From: Streptomyces coeruleorubidus
GTDB lineage: Bacteria; Actinomycetota; Actinomycetes; Streptomycetales; Streptomycetaceae
Reading direction: 5' to 3'
DNA: 64,000 nucleotides
Assembly: GCF_028885415.1 (NCBI RefSeq)
Contig: NZ_CP118527.1
Coordinates: forward strand, 1,736,001 to 1,800,000
A program made the translations under genes and the position numbers. The stretch's first letter is position 1. The number at the start of each line of letters is the position of its first letter. Of this stretch, positions 38,017 through 50,245 are shown one piece after another. Under the pieces are notes generated by a model. It was not told the origin of the DNA and did not search any database. It worked only from the letters and a program-made list of their open reading frames with translations.

Positions 38017-39119
38017 GCCGTCTTCCTCACGTCGGCGCCCACCGCGTCGGCGAGCGTGGCGTACGGGCTGGTGCGCAGGCGCGCGGCGAGCCCCTTGTGG
38101 AGGTCGCGAGCGTAAAACGGCCCCTCGTAGATGAAGGCGCTGTAGCCCTGGACCAGCGTGGCACCGGCCAGGATGCGCTGCCAGGCGTCCTCGGCGTTCT
38201 CGACGCCGCCGACGCCCACCAGGGTGATCCGGTCGCCCACGCGCGCGTAGAGGCGGCGCAGGACCTCCAGGGAGCGTTCCTTCAGGGGCGCCCCGGACAG
38301 GCCGCCGGTCTCCTTGACCAGGGAGGGGTCGGACTTCAGGCCGAGGCCTTCGCGCGCGATGGTGGTGTTCGTGGCGATGATCCCGTCCAGGCCGAGTTCC
38401 ACGGCGAGGTCGGCGACTGCGTCGATGTCCTCGTCGGCGAGGTCCGGCGCGATCTTGACCAGGAGCGGGACACGCCGCGCGGAGACCGTGCGGTCGGCGG
38501 CCTCGCGGACGGCGCTCAGCAGGGGGCGCAGTGCCTCAGTGGCCTGGAGGTTGCGCAGCCCGGGCGTGTTCGGGGAGGAGACGTTGACCACGAGGTAGTC
38601 GGCGTAGGGCGCCAGCCGCCCGGCGGACTTCACGTAGTCCGCGACGGCCTCCTCCTCCGGTACGACCTTGGTCTTGCCGATGTTGACGCCGACGACGGTC
38701 TTGAAGACGGGCGTGCGGGAGGCCAGGCGGGCTGCGACGCGGAGCGATCCGTCGTTGTTGAAGCCCATGCGGTTGATCAGCGCCCGGTCCTTGACCAGCC
38801 GGAACAGCCGCTGCTTGGGATTGCCGGGCTGCGGCTCGCCGGTGACCGTGCCGATCTCGACGTGGTCGAAGCCGAGCATCGCCATGCCGTCGATGCCGAC
38901 GGCGTTCTTGTCGAAGCCCGCGGCGAGCCCGAAGGGGCCGTGCATGCGCAGCCCGAAGGCCTCCGTGCGCAGCTCCTTGTGGCGGGGCGCGAGGGCGGCC
39001 GCGAGGAAGGTGCGCAGGACGGGGACGCGGGTGGCCAGCCGGATCCAGCGGAAGGCGAGGTGGTGGGCCTGCTCCGGGTCCATCCGCTTGAAGAGCAGAC
39101 TGAAAAAGATCTTGTACAT
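38013..39119 (-). CDS. pyrD: Dihydroorotate dehydrogenase (quinone, class 2)
   Basis: The 368-residue flavoprotein oxidises dihydroorotate using quinone. Class 2 features are the N-terminal membrane-binding helices ([20 protein letters not shown]), the FMN/substrate motif [20 protein letters not shown], the catalytic-Ser region [16 protein letters not shown] and the FMN-phosphate segment [14 protein letters not shown]. It follows carB behind a strong hairpin, and its Shine-Dalgarno (GAGGAC) overlaps the stop of a 3-codon minicistron. It overlaps pyrF by four bases. Confidence 0.96.
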   Translation of the reverse strand: MYKIFFSLLFKRMDPEQAHHLAFRWIRLATRVPVLRTFLAAALAPRHKELRTEAFGLRMHGPFGLAAGFDKNAVGIDGMAMLGFDHVEIGTVTGEPQPGNPKQRLFRLVKDRALINRMGFNNDGSLRVAARLASRTPVFKTVVGVNIGKTKVVPEEEAVADYVKSAGRLAPYADYLVVNVSSPNTPGLRNLQATEALRPLLSAVREAADRTVSARRVPLLVKIAPDLADEDIDAVADLAVELGLDGIIATNTTIAREGLGLKSDPSLVKETGGLSGAPLKERSLEVLRRLYARVGDRITLVGVGGVENAEDAWQRILAGATLVQGYSAFIYEGPFYARDLHKGLAARLRTSPYATLADAVGADVRKTA

Positions 39120-39126
39120 GGTGTCC

Positions 39127-39138
39127 TCACGAAGACAT
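39127..39138 (-). promoter_or_regulatory. Three-codon minicistron (ATG TCT TCG TGA) in front of pyrD
   Basis: A 13-bp direct repeat (GTCCTCACGAAGA on the plus strand at 39123-39135 and 39143-39155) duplicates the pyrD initiation region. The upstream copy gives GAGGAC, 4 nt, ATG, then TCT TCG TGA. The TGA overlaps the GAGGAC of pyrD, whose ATG follows 3 nt after that motif. Ribosomes ending here would sit on the pyrD start. Confidence 0.5.
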
Positions 39139-39150
39139 GGACGTCCTCAC

Positions 39151-39186
39151 GAAGAGGGGGACACCGTTTCCGGTGTCCCCCTCTTC
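39151..39186 (-). terminator. Strong hairpin between carB and pyrD
   Basis: GAAGAGGGGGACACCG and CGGTGTCCCCCTCTTC form a 16-bp perfect stem with a TTTC loop, 5 nt after the carB stop and 13 nt before the minicistron. It may attenuate transcription into pyrD-pyrF or protect the carB mRNA end. Confidence 0.75.
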
Positions 39187-39191
39187 GGCTG

Positions 39192-42501
<3,310 letters not shown>

Positions 42502-42509
<8 letters not shown>

Positions 42510-43644
42510 GCTGGCCCTCCATCAGGGATACGAAGCGGTCGAACAGGTAGGCGGCGTCGTGCGGGCCGGCTGCCGCTTCGGGGTGGTACTGGACGCTGAA
42601 GGCGGGGCGGTCGAGGAGCTGGAGCCCCTCCACCACGTTGTCGTTCAGGCAGACGTGCGACACCTCGGCGCGGCCGAACGGGGTCTCGGAGACCTGGTCG
42701 AGCGGGGCGTCGACGGCGAAGCCGTGGTTGTGCGCGGTGACCTCGACCTTGCCGGTCGTGCGGTCCTGCACCGGCTGGTTGATGCCGCGGTGGCCGTACT
42801 TCAGCTTGTAGGTGCCGAAGCCGAGCGCGCGGCCCAGGATCTGGTTGCCGAAGCAGATGCCGAACAGCGGGGTGCCGCGCTCCAGGACGCCCCGCATGAC
42901 GGAGACGGGGTGGTCGGCGGTGGCCGGGTCGCCCGGGCCGTTGGAGAAGAACACGCCGTCCGGGTTCACCGCGTAGACGTCCTCGACGGTCGCGGTCGCC
43001 GGGAGCACGTGCACCTCGATGCCGCGCTCGGCCATGCGGTGCGGGGTCATGCCCTTGATGCCGAGGTCGACGGCGGCGACGGTGAACTTCTTCTCGCCGA
43101 TGGCCGGGACGACGTACGGCTCGGTGGTGGCGACCTCGGCGGAGAGGTTCGCGCCCTTCATCTGCGGGGCTTCCTGCACGCGCGCGAGGAGTGCGCTGTC
43201 GTCCTTGACCGCGTCGCCGCTGAAGATGCCGACGCGCATCGCGCCGCGCTCGCGCAGGTGGCGGGTGAGGGCGCGGGTGTCGATGCCGGAGATGCCGACG
43301 ACGCCCTGCGCCGCCAGTTCCTCGTCCAGCGAGCGGCGGGAGCGCCAGTTGGACGGCACGCGCGCGGGGTCGCGCACGACGTACCCGGAGACCCAGATGC
43401 GCTTGGACTCCATGTCCTCGTCGTTGACGCCGGTGTTGCCGACGTGCGGTGCGGTCATCACCACGACCTGGCGGTGGTACGAGGGGTCGGTGAGGGTCTC
43501 CTGGTAGCCGGTCATGCCGGTGGAGAACACCGCTTCGCCGAAGGTCTCCCCCACGGCCCCGTAGGCACGGCCGCGGAAGACCCGGCCGTCCTCCAGGACG
43601 AGTACGGCGGGAGTTTTGGCGGCTCCCCTGGTGGAGGTGGTCAT
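42502..43644 (-). CDS. carA: Carbamoyl phosphate synthase small subunit
   Basis: CarA supplies ammonia from glutamine to CarB. The 380-residue protein has the N-terminal carA domain ([20 protein letters not shown]) and a class I glutamine amidotransferase domain with the nucleophile in [18 protein letters not shown] and the His/Glu pair in [15 protein letters not shown]. The ATG at 43644 overlaps the stop of the PH-like membrane gene (ATGA), and the carA stop lies inside the carB start region. Confidence 0.97.
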
Positions 43645-44210
43645 CGTTCGGCGCCTTCCCTGCTGTTCGTTTCGATCATGGAGTTGATGGCCTCGACCCA
43701 CTCGTTGTGCTCGGCCGCGTGGTCGGAGCGGAAGCCGGAGTCGATCAGCCGGTCGCCGTGCTCCCAGGTGACGACGAGGAGGCCGCCCTCGGTGAGCACC
43801 TTGCCGGCGATGCCCTTGTCGAGCCGGGCCTCGCGCAGCTGTGCGGCCGGGACGAAGAAGTCGCTCGCCCCGGGGCGTACGACGTCCAGTCCGGCGTCCG
43901 TGAGCGTGAGCTCGGCGCGGCTGCGGGTGCCCAGACCGTGCGCGACGATGCGGTCGAGCCACTGTCCGGCGGTGGTGGAGCCGTGGTAGCGGCCGCTCGT
44001 CGTCAGGCGCGCCGGGCCCGTCTCGTCCGGGGTCGTGGGCAGCTCGGGCAGGTCGCCCTGGAGCGTGCCGCGCCACTTCCAGCCCTCGCGCATCAGCCAG
44101 TAGACGAGCGCGACGAACAGGGCGAGGCCGACGACCCAGCCGATGCGGGCGGCCCAGTCGGTCACTTGCGCCGATTCCTTCTCGGCGGCGAGCCAGAGTA
44201 CAGGTGTCAC
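43641..44210 (-). CDS. Membrane-anchored protein with PH-like domain, in the pyr operon
   Basis: The 189-residue protein has one N-terminal TM segment ([20 protein letters not shown], about 20-40). A polar linker and a beta-rich domain of about 110 residues follow ([20 protein letters not shown] ... [20 protein letters not shown]), with a terminal helix [12 protein letters not shown] that resembles bacterial PH-like domains. The function is unknown. It is locked between pyrC and carA by 4-base overlaps at both ends (GTGA and ATGA), so it is translated with pyrimidine enzymes. Streptomycete homologues sit at the same place as I recall. Confidence 0.8.
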   Translation of the reverse strand: MTPVLWLAAEKESAQVTDWAARIGWVVGLALFVALVYWLMREGWKWRGTLQGDLPELPTTPDETGPARLTTSGRYHGSTTAGQWLDRIVAHGLGTRSRAELTLTDAGLDVVRPGASDFFVPAAQLREARLDKGIAGKVLTEGGLLVVTWEHGDRLIDSGFRSDHAAEHNEWVEAINSMIETNSREGAER

Positions 44211-45493
44211 GTGAGCTTCCCGTCGACGAGCGTGGCCCTGCCCCGCAGCCACGTGTGCGTCACACGGCCCGGCAGCTCACGGCCCTCGTAGGGGGTGTTG
44301 CGGCTGCGCGAGGCGAAGCCCGCGGGTTCCACGAGCCCACGGTATGCCGTGTCGACGAGGGTGAGGTTGGCGGGCTCACCTGCCGAGACGGGACGGCCGT
44401 GGCCCGTGGCCTGTCCGATCTGCGCGGGCTTGAAGGACATCCGGTCGGCGACGCCGGCCCAGTCCAGCAGGCCCGTGTCGACCATGGTCTCCTGCACCAC
44501 TGACAACGCGGTCTCCAGGCCGACCATGCCCATGGCGGCCGCGGCCCACTCGCAGTCCTTGTCCTCGTGCGGGTGCGGGGCGTGGTCGGTGGCGACGATG
44601 TCGATCGTGCCGTCGGCGAGCGCCTCGCGAAGGGCCATCACGTCGCGCTCGGTGCGCAGCGGCGGGTTGACCTTGTAGACGGGGTTGTACGTGCGGACCA
44701 GCTCGTCGGTGAGGAGGAGATGGTGCGGGGTGACCTCGGCGGTGACGGCGATGCCGCGGGACTTGGCCCAGCGGACGATCTCGACGGACCCGGCGGTCGA
44801 CAGGTGGCAGATGTGGACGCGGGAGCCGACGTGGTCGGCGAGCAGGACATCCCGGGCGATGATCGATTCTTCGGCCACCGCGGGCCAGCCCCCGAGCCCC
44901 AGCTCGGCGGAGACGACGCCCTCGTTCATCTCGGCGCCCTCGGTCAGCCGCGGCTCCTGCGCGTGCTGCGCGACGACACCGCCGAAGGCCTTCACGTACT
45001 CCAGGGCGCGGCGCATGATCACGGCGTCGTGGACGCACTTGCCGTCGTCGGAGAAGACGGTGACCCCGGCGGCCGACTCGTGCATGGCGCCCAGTTCGGC
45101 GAGTTTCCTGCCCTCCAGGCCGACGGTGACGGCACCGATCGGCTGGACGTCGCAGTAGCCGTGCTCCTTGCCGAGCCGCCAGACCTGCTCGACGACACCG
45201 GCGGTGTCGGCGACCGGGAAGGTGTTGGCCATGGCGAAGACGGTGGTGTAGCCGCCGGAGGCCGCGGCGCGGGTACCGGTGAGGACGGTCTCGGAGTCCT
45301 CGCGGCCCGGCTCGCGCAGATGCGTGTGCAGGTCGACCAGGCCCGGCAGCAGCACCTTGCCCTCGGCCTCGACGACCTCGGCGCCCTCGGCGGACAGCCC
45401 GCTGCCGACCTCCGCGATCGTCCCGCCGTCGATCAGCACGTCCTGCGGCTCCCCGCCCAGCACCTTCGCACCACGGATCAGGATCTTGCTCAT
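44207..45493 (-). CDS. pyrC: Dihydroorotase
   Basis: PyrC closes carbamoyl-aspartate to dihydroorotate. The 428-residue class I dihydroorotase shows the first metal motif [17 protein letters not shown], the second zinc His pair in [15 protein letters not shown], the metal Asp in [19 protein letters not shown] and the substrate-binding VKVNPPLR-like [12 protein letters not shown]. It starts 5 nt after the pyrB stop and overlaps the PH-like membrane gene by four bases. Confidence 0.96.
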   Translation of the reverse strand: MSKILIRGAKVLGGEPQDVLIDGGTIAEVGSGLSAEGAEVVEAEGKVLLPGLVDLHTHLREPGREDSETVLTGTRAAASGGYTTVFAMANTFPVADTAGVVEQVWRLGKEHGYCDVQPIGAVTVGLEGRKLAELGAMHESAAGVTVFSDDGKCVHDAVIMRRALEYVKAFGGVVAQHAQEPRLTEGAEMNEGVVSAELGLGGWPAVAEESIIARDVLLADHVGSRVHICHLSTAGSVEIVRWAKSRGIAVTAEVTPHHLLLTDELVRTYNPVYKVNPPLRTERDVMALREALADGTIDIVATDHAPHPHEDKDCEWAAAAMGMVGLETALSVVQETMVDTGLLDWAGVADRMSFKPAQIGQATGHGRPVSAGEPANLTLVDTAYRGLVEPAGFASRSRNTPYEGRELPGRVTHTWLRGRATLVDGKLT

Positions 45494-45498
45494 CTGTC

Positions 45499-46476
45499 TT
45501 ACTTCTCCTCGGTACGGGTGTGGGTGACGGCGGGTTCGTTTCCGCCCAGCAGCAGGTACAGGACGGCCATCCGGATGGAGACTCCGTTCGCGACCTGCTC
45601 GACGACGGTGCAGCGGTCGGAGTCGGCGACCTCGGCGGTGATCTCCATGCCGCGGACCATCGGGCCTGGGTGCATCACGACGGCGTGCTCGGGCATCCGC
45701 GCCATGCGGTCGCCGTCGAGTCCGTAGCGCCGGGAGTACTCGCGCTCGGTCGGGAAGAAGGCGGCGTTCATGCGCTCGCGCTGGACGCGCAGCATCATCA
45801 CGGCGTCGGACTTGGGCAGCGTGCTGTCGAGGTCGTACGACACCTCGCAGGGCCAGGTCTCGATGCCGACGGGCACCAGGGTCGGCGGGGCGACGAGGGT
45901 GACCTCGGCGCCGAGGGTGTGCAGCAGGTCGACGTTGGAGCGGGCGACCCGGCTGTGCAGGACGTCGCCGACGATGGTGATGCGCTTGCCTTCGAGGTCC
46001 TGGCCGATCCCGGCGTCCGGGCCGATCAGACGGCGGCGCATGGTGAAGGCGTCCAGCAGGGCCTGGGTGGGGTGCTGGTGGGTGCCGTCGCCGGCGTTGA
46101 CGACGACCGCGTCGATCCAGCCGGAGTTCGCCAGCCGGTACGGGGCTCCTGAGGCACCGTGCCGGATGACCACGGCGTCGACGCCCATGGCCTCCAGCGT
46201 CTGGGCGGTGTCCTTCAGGGACTCGCCCTTGGACACGCTCGAACCCTTGGCGGAGAAGTTGATGACGTCCGCGGAGAGCCGCTTCTCGGCGGCCTCGAAG
46301 GAGATCCGGGTCCGGGTGGAGTCCTCGAAGAAGAGGTTGACGATCGTGCGGCCGCGCAGGGTCGGCAGCTTCTTGATCGGCCGGTCGGCGACCCGGGCCA
46401 TCTCCTCGGCGGTGTCGAGGATCAGGACGGCGTCGTCGCGGGTGAGGTCGGCGGCCGAGATGAGATGACGCTGCAT
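45499..46476 (-). CDS. pyrB: Aspartate carbamoyltransferase catalytic subunit
   Basis: PyrB joins carbamoyl phosphate to aspartate. The 325-residue protein has the carbamoyl-phosphate motif [20 protein letters not shown], the 80s loop [20 protein letters not shown], then [18 protein letters not shown] and the aspartate-binding [11 protein letters not shown]. No regulatory PyrI is present. It starts with ATG at 46476, about 100 nt after the pyrR stop, and is followed at 5 nt by pyrC. Confidence 0.97.
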   Translation of the reverse strand: MQRHLISAADLTRDDAVLILDTAEEMARVADRPIKKLPTLRGRTIVNLFFEDSTRTRISFEAAEKRLSADVINFSAKGSSVSKGESLKDTAQTLEAMGVDAVVIRHGASGAPYRLANSGWIDAVVVNAGDGTHQHPTQALLDAFTMRRRLIGPDAGIGQDLEGKRITIVGDVLHSRVARSNVDLLHTLGAEVTLVAPPTLVPVGIETWPCEVSYDLDSTLPKSDAVMMLRVQRERMNAAFFPTEREYSRRYGLDGDRMARMPEHAVVMHPGPMVRGMEITAEVADSDRCTVVEQVANGVSIRMAVLYLLLGGNEPAVTHTRTEEK

Positions 46477-46577
46477 CTGTCAGGCTCCGTAAGGCAGTTC
46501 AAACTGGAGAAATGGGGCAGACGGGCGCGCGAGGGGCGCACTGAGCCGGCGTACGACAGCGGCGTACGCCCGAGGCG

Positions 46578-47144
46578 CTACTGGGCGGTCTGCTTGGCAC
46601 CGAGCAGCACGGTGTCGCGACCGTCCTCCTCGGCGAGCTGGACCTTGACCGTCTCCCGCAACGACGTGGGGAGGTTCTTGCCGACGTAGTCGGCGCGGAT
46701 GGGCAGTTCGCGGTGACCGCGGTCGACGAGGACCGCGAGCTGCACCGCGCGGGGGCGCCCGATGTCGTTCAGGGCGTCGAGGGCGGCGCGGATGGTGCGG
46801 CCGGAGAAGAGGACGTCGTCGACGAGGACGACCAGCTTGCCGTCGATGCCGTCGCCGGGGATGTCGGTGCGGGCCAGGGCACGCGGCGGGTGCATGCGCA
46901 GGTCGTCGCGGTACATGGTGATGTCGAGCGAGCCGCACGGAACCTTGCGCTCGGTGATCTGCTCGAGCTTGTCGGCGATCCGCCGGGCGAGGAAGACGCC
47001 CCGGGTCGGAATGCCGAGGAGCACCACGTCGTCGGCACCCTTTGCGCGTTCGACGATCTCGTGGGCGATGCGGGTCAGTACCCGCGCGATGTCGGGCCCT
47101 TCGAGAACGGGCCGGGCATCGGACTGCGAGTCGTGCGTGTCCAT
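46578..47144 (-). CDS. pyrR: Pyrimidine operon regulator PyrR / uracil phosphoribosyltransferase
   Basis: PyrR senses UMP and PRPP and binds pyr mRNA, and it can have weak uracil phosphoribosyltransferase activity. The 188-residue protein has the PRPP loop [20 protein letters not shown] (103-122), the [20 protein letters not shown] region and basic RNA-binding residues near [16 protein letters not shown]. It is the first gene of the pyr operon. Its ATG is 10 nt from AGGAGG, next to a PyrR-binding-loop-like sequence, so translational autoregulation is likely. Confidence 0.95.
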   Translation of the reverse strand: MDTHDSQSDARPVLEGPDIARVLTRIAHEIVERAKGADDVVLLGIPTRGVFLARRIADKLEQITERKVPCGSLDITMYRDDLRMHPPRALARTDIPGDGIDGKLVVLVDDVLFSGRTIRAALDALNDIGRPRAVQLAVLVDRGHRELPIRADYVGKNLPTSLRETVKVQLAEEDGRDTVLLGAKQTAQ

Positions 47145-47154
47145 ACGAAACGGA

Positions 47155-47177
47155 CCTCCTTCTCCGCCTCACGGGAC
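47155..47177 (-). promoter_or_regulatory. PyrR-binding-loop-like sequence next to the pyrR Shine-Dalgarno
   Basis: On the minus strand GTCCCGTGAGGC (47177-47166) fits the conserved PyrR RNA loop pattern, and AGGAGG (47160-47155) is the pyrR ribosome binding site just downstream. In mycobacteria PyrR acts by blocking translation through such a site. Stem pairing was not folded here. Confidence 0.55.
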
Positions 47178-47311
47178 GGACCTTAAAGGACGTCGGGATT
47201 GCGCCATCCACGGTAGCAGGCCCTCACTGTCGCCCGGACGGCCCCCTCGGATCACCCACTCGGCCTAACCGAGTGCCGATACCACGGAAGAGTCGGTGCG
47301 GACCATTCGGC

Positions 47312-47350
47312 TTGACGCGGCAGAGTAACGCTGCGTAACCTCACAGTGAG
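47312..47350 (+). promoter_or_regulatory. bldD promoter with BldD-like box
   Basis: TTGACG (47312-47317) and TAACCT (47336-47341) are 18 nt apart. CTCACAGTGAG (47340-47350), a symmetric sequence close to the BldD operator pattern, overlaps the end of the -10 and the expected start site, about 60 nt before the ATG. This fits the known repression of bldD by its own product. Confidence 0.65.
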
Positions 47351-47410
47351 TTACCAGCCGCGCGGCCTGGCACCCACGCCAGACGCGTCGACACAGTGCC
47401 GGGGAGCTAT

Positions 47411-47914
47411 ATGTCCAGCGAATACGCCAAACAGCTCGGGGCCAAGCTCCGGGCGATCCGCACCCAGCAGGGCCTTTCCCTCCACGGTGTCGAGGAGAAG
47501 TCCCAGGGACGCTGGAAGGCGGTCGTGGTCGGTTCGTACGAGCGCGGCGACCGCGCCGTGACCGTGCAGCGCCTTGCCGAGCTGGCGGATTTCTACGGCG
47601 TTCCGGTGCAGGAGCTGCTCCCGGGCACCACCCCGGGCGGCGCCGCCGAGCCGCCGCCGAAGCTGGTCCTGGACCTGGAGCGGCTGGCCACGGTGCCGGC
47701 CGAGAAGGCGGGCCCCCTGCAGCGCTACGCGGCCACGATCCAGTCGCAGCGCGGTGACTACAACGGCAAGGTGCTCTCGATCCGCCAGGACGACCTGCGC
47801 ACACTCGCCGTCATCTACGACCAGTCGCCTTCGGTCCTCACCGAGCAGCTGATCAGCTGGGGCGTCCTGGACGCGGACGCGCGTCGCGCGGTGGCCACCC
47901 ACGAGGAGGGCTGA
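47411..47914 (+). CDS. bldD: Developmental master regulator BldD
   Basis: BldD represses sporulation genes during vegetative growth when dimerised by tetrameric c-di-GMP. The 167-residue protein has an XRE-type HTH domain (about 8-62, AKLRAIRTQQGLSLHGVEEK) and a C-terminal domain with the c-di-GMP signature Arg114-Gly-Asp then Arg125-Gln-Asp-Asp (RGDYNGKVLSIRQDD). The ATG at 47411 gives exactly the known length. It is monocistronic on the plus strand. A run of nine G follows its stop, and then a 46-bp palindromic terminator. Confidence 0.98.
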   Translation: MSSEYAKQLGAKLRAIRTQQGLSLHGVEEKSQGRWKAVVVGSYERGDRAVTVQRLAELADFYGVPVQELLPGTTPGGAAEPPPKLVLDLERLATVPAEKAGPLQRYAATIQSQRGDYNGKVLSIRQDDLRTLAVIYDQSPSVLTEQLISWGVLDADARRAVATHEEG

Positions 47915-47943
47915 CCGCTCCGGGGGGGGGACAGCAGAAACGT

Positions 47944-47989
47944 GCCGCCGGGGTGGCCGAAACCATATGGTTTCGGCCACCCCGGCGGC
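47944..47989 (+). terminator. 46-bp perfect palindrome after bldD
   Basis: A perfect palindrome centred at 47966/47967 (inner CCGAAACCATATGGTTTCGG) can form a hairpin with a stem of about 21 bp. It lies 30 nt after the bldD stop and, being symmetric, can act from either strand. Confidence 0.85.
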
Positions 47990-48022
47990 GTTCTGAGGGC
48001 CTGGCAGCCCTCGAACGTACGG

Positions 48023-48070
48023 GAATGCCGGAGGGCCCGCAGCGTGGACGCTGCGGGCCCTCCGGCGTTC
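48023..48070 (-). terminator. Terminator of the efp-nusB transcript
   Basis: A 22-bp stem with one G-T pair and a TGGA loop (inner GGGCCCGCAGCG / CGCTGCGGGCCC) starts 7 nt after the nusB stop. With the palindrome at 47944-47989 it separates two converging transcripts. Confidence 0.85.
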
Positions 48071-48076
48071 CGTCTC

Positions 48077-48511
48077 TCAGACCTCGTCGCGGCGGAGCGA
48101 GGGCTTGAGCTCCTTCAGCCGTCCGAGCAGGCCGTTCACGAACGAGGGCGACTCGTCCGTGGAGAACTCCTTCGCCAGCTGCACCATCTCGTCGAGGACG
48201 ACGGCGTCCGGGGTCTCGTCGACCCAGATCAGCTCATAGGCACCGAGCCTCAGGATGTTGCGGTCGACGACCGGCATCCTGTCGAGCGTCCAGCCGACCG
48301 AGTACTGGGCGATCAGCTCGTCGATGCGCTTCGCGTGCTGCGCGTAGCCCTCGACCAGCTCCATCGTGTACTCGCTCACCGGCGGCTGCCGGGTGTCGGC
48401 CCGGGAGAGCCGGACCCAGTCGGCGAGGACGGTCAGGACCTCGGCGCCGCGCTGGTCGCCCTCGAAGAGGATCTGGAAGGCGCGCTTGCGGGCCGTGTTG
48501 CGGGCAGCCAC
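48077..48511 (-). CDS. nusB: Transcription antitermination factor NusB
   Basis: NusB with NusE binds boxA RNA to support rRNA antitermination. The 144-residue all-alpha protein has the family start ARNTARKRAFQILFEGDQRG and the conserved core PVVDRNILRLGAYELIWVDE followed by EMVQLAKEFSTDESPSFVNG. Start is GTG at 48511, 2 nt after the efp stop, so efp and nusB are coupled. Confidence 0.96.
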   Translation of the reverse strand: MAARNTARKRAFQILFEGDQRGAEVLTVLADWVRLSRADTRQPPVSEYTMELVEGYAQHAKRIDELIAQYSVGWTLDRMPVVDRNILRLGAYELIWVDETPDAVVLDEMVQLAKEFSTDESPSFVNGLLGRLKELKPSLRRDEV

Positions 48512-48513
48512 GG

Positions 48514-49080
48514 TTAGCTGTTCACCCGGCCGAGGTAGTCGCTGGTGCGGGTGTCGACCTTGATCTTCTCACCGGTGGTGATGAAGAGCGGGACCTGGAT
48601 CTGGTGGCCGGTCTCCAGCGTGGCGGGCTTGGTGCCGCCGGTGGAGCGGTCGCCCTGGACGCCCGGCTCGGTCTCCTGGACGCTCAGCTCGACGGCGGCC
48701 GGCAGCTCGACGAAGAGCACCTCGCCCTCGTGCTGGGCGACCGTGGCCGTGAAGCCCTCGACGAGGAAGTTGGCGGCGTCGCCGACGGCCTTGCGGTCGA
48801 CCATGAGCTGGTCGTAGGTCTCCATGTCCATGAAGACGAAGTAGTCGCCGTCCATGTAGGAGAACTGCATGTCGCGCTTGTCGACGGTGGCCGTTTCGAC
48901 CTTGACGCCGGCGTTGAAGGTCTTGTCGACGACCTTGCCGGAGAGCACGTTCTTGAGCTTGGTGCGCACGAAGGCCGGGCCCTTGCCGGGCTTGACGTGC
49001 TGGAACTCGACGACGGACCAGAGCTGGCCGCCTTCGAGCTTGAGCACCATGCCGTTCTTGAGGTCGTTCGTGGAAGCCAC
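48514..49080 (-). CDS. efp: Elongation factor P
   Basis: EF-P rescues ribosomes stalled at polyproline. The 188-residue protein has the three beta-barrel domains, with the tip loop [13 protein letters not shown] and Lys33. The palindromic PGKGP loop is the actinobacterial subtype reported to work without lysine modification. Later landmarks are [16 protein letters not shown] and [20 protein letters not shown]. The GTG at 49080 is the correct start; the longer frame to 49224 lies in the leader. nusB follows at once. Confidence 0.96.
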   Translation of the reverse strand: MASTNDLKNGMVLKLEGGQLWSVVEFQHVKPGKGPAFVRTKLKNVLSGKVVDKTFNAGVKVETATVDKRDMQFSYMDGDYFVFMDMETYDQLMVDRKAVGDAANFLVEGFTATVAQHEGEVLFVELPAAVELSVQETEPGVQGDRSTGGTKPATLETGHQIQVPLFITTGEKIKVDTRTSDYLGRVNS

Positions 49081-49129
49081 GGTTGCGGAATCTCCTGGAC
49101 TGACGTACGACCCCGGGGCACGCACCTGC

Positions 49130-50245
49130 CTACAGGGCGAGCAGCTCCTTGGTCGTGATGGTGAGTAGCTCGGGTCCGCCATCCGCCTCGGGGCGGACGA
49201 CGAGCGTGTCATCGATCCGGACACCGCCCCGTCCCGGGAGGTGGATCCCAGGTTCGACGGTGACCGGCACGCAAGCGTCCAGTTTACCCATGGCCGCGGG
49301 ACTCATTTGAGGGTCCTCATCGATTTCGAGCCCCACACCGTGTCCGGTCAGGGCCGTGAGGCCCTCCGTGTACCCCGCGGAGTCCAGGACCTGGCGGGCG
49401 GCGCGGTCGACGTCCCGGCAGGCGGCGCCGGGTACCAGGCTCTCACGTCCGGCGCGCTGCGCCGCGAAGACCAGGTCGTACAGCTCGATCTGCCAGTCCG
49501 CGGGAGCGGTGCCGATGACGAACGTCCGGCCGATCTCGCAGCGGTAGCCGCGGTACGTCGCGCCGAGGCAGACGGAGAGGAAGTCGCCCTCCTCGACGCG
49601 CCGGTCGGTGGGCCGGTGCCCGGGGCGCCCGGCGTTCGGCCCCGTGGCGACGGAGGTGGGAAAGGCCGGGCCGTCGGCTCCATGATCCACGAGGCGTCTT
49701 TCGAGCTCCAGGGCGAGATGGCGCTCGGTCCGCCCGACGAGGATGGACTCCAGCAGTTCGCCGAGGGCCTGGTCGGTGATCTCGGCGCCGATGCGGAGGC
49801 AGGAGATCTCCTCCTCGTCCTTGACGACCCTGAGCTGCTCCACGGCGCCGCCGAGGTTGGCCAGGCGCAGCCGGGGGGCGACCGAGCCGAGGGCGCGGTG
49901 CCGGGCCACGGTGAGGTGGTGCTCCTCCACGGCGAGGGAGTCGGCGCCCTGGCCCGCGGCGAGGCCTGCGGCCGCGACGGCCGGGTCGCCGCCGCCGACA
50001 CCGGGCAGGGTCTGTACGCGCAGGGCCTCGTCGGGGCGCTCCTGCGTGGGGCGGTCGGCTGTCGGTCCGGCACACACCAGGAGGTCCTGGTCCTCGGTCT
50101 TGCCCAGCAGCAGAACGGCGCCGTGCGGGGCGGCGCCCGCGAGATAGAGCACATTGGCGGGGCGGGAGACCAGCGCCGCCGCGCTGCCGCCCGCGTTGCA
50201 GTATTCCCTCAGACGCGTCCGGCGGGCCGCGTACACCTCTGACAT
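49130..50245 (-). CDS. M24 family (Xaa-Pro peptidase-like) protein with altered metal site
   Basis: The 371-residue protein has an N-terminal creatinase-like domain and a C-terminal pita-bread fold (from about 145, [20 protein letters not shown]). Aligning by eye to M24 enzymes, two metal ligands are kept: His302 in TGHGVGLE and Glu331 in TVEPGIHL. Three are changed: the first Asp is Cys226, the second Asp is Glu237 in RCEIGRT, and the final Glu is Asp345 in VRIDDTL. Catalysis may be weak or lost. An M24 gene beside efp is a common bacterial arrangement. The gap to efp is 49 nt. Confidence 0.85.
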   Translation of the reverse strand: MSEVYAARRTRLREYCNAGGSAAALVSRPANVLYLAGAAPHGAVLLLGKTEDQDLLVCAGPTADRPTQERPDEALRVQTLPGVGGGDPAVAAAGLAAGQGADSLAVEEHHLTVARHRALGSVAPRLRLANLGGAVEQLRVVKDEEEISCLRIGAEITDQALGELLESILVGRTERHLALELERRLVDHGADGPAFPTSVATGPNAGRPGHRPTDRRVEEGDFLSVCLGATYRGYRCEIGRTFVIGTAPADWQIELYDLVFAAQRAGRESLVPGAACRDVDRAARQVLDSAGYTEGLTALTGHGVGLEIDEDPQMSPAAMGKLDACVPVTVEPGIHLPGRGGVRIDDTLVVRPEADGGPELLTITTKELLAL

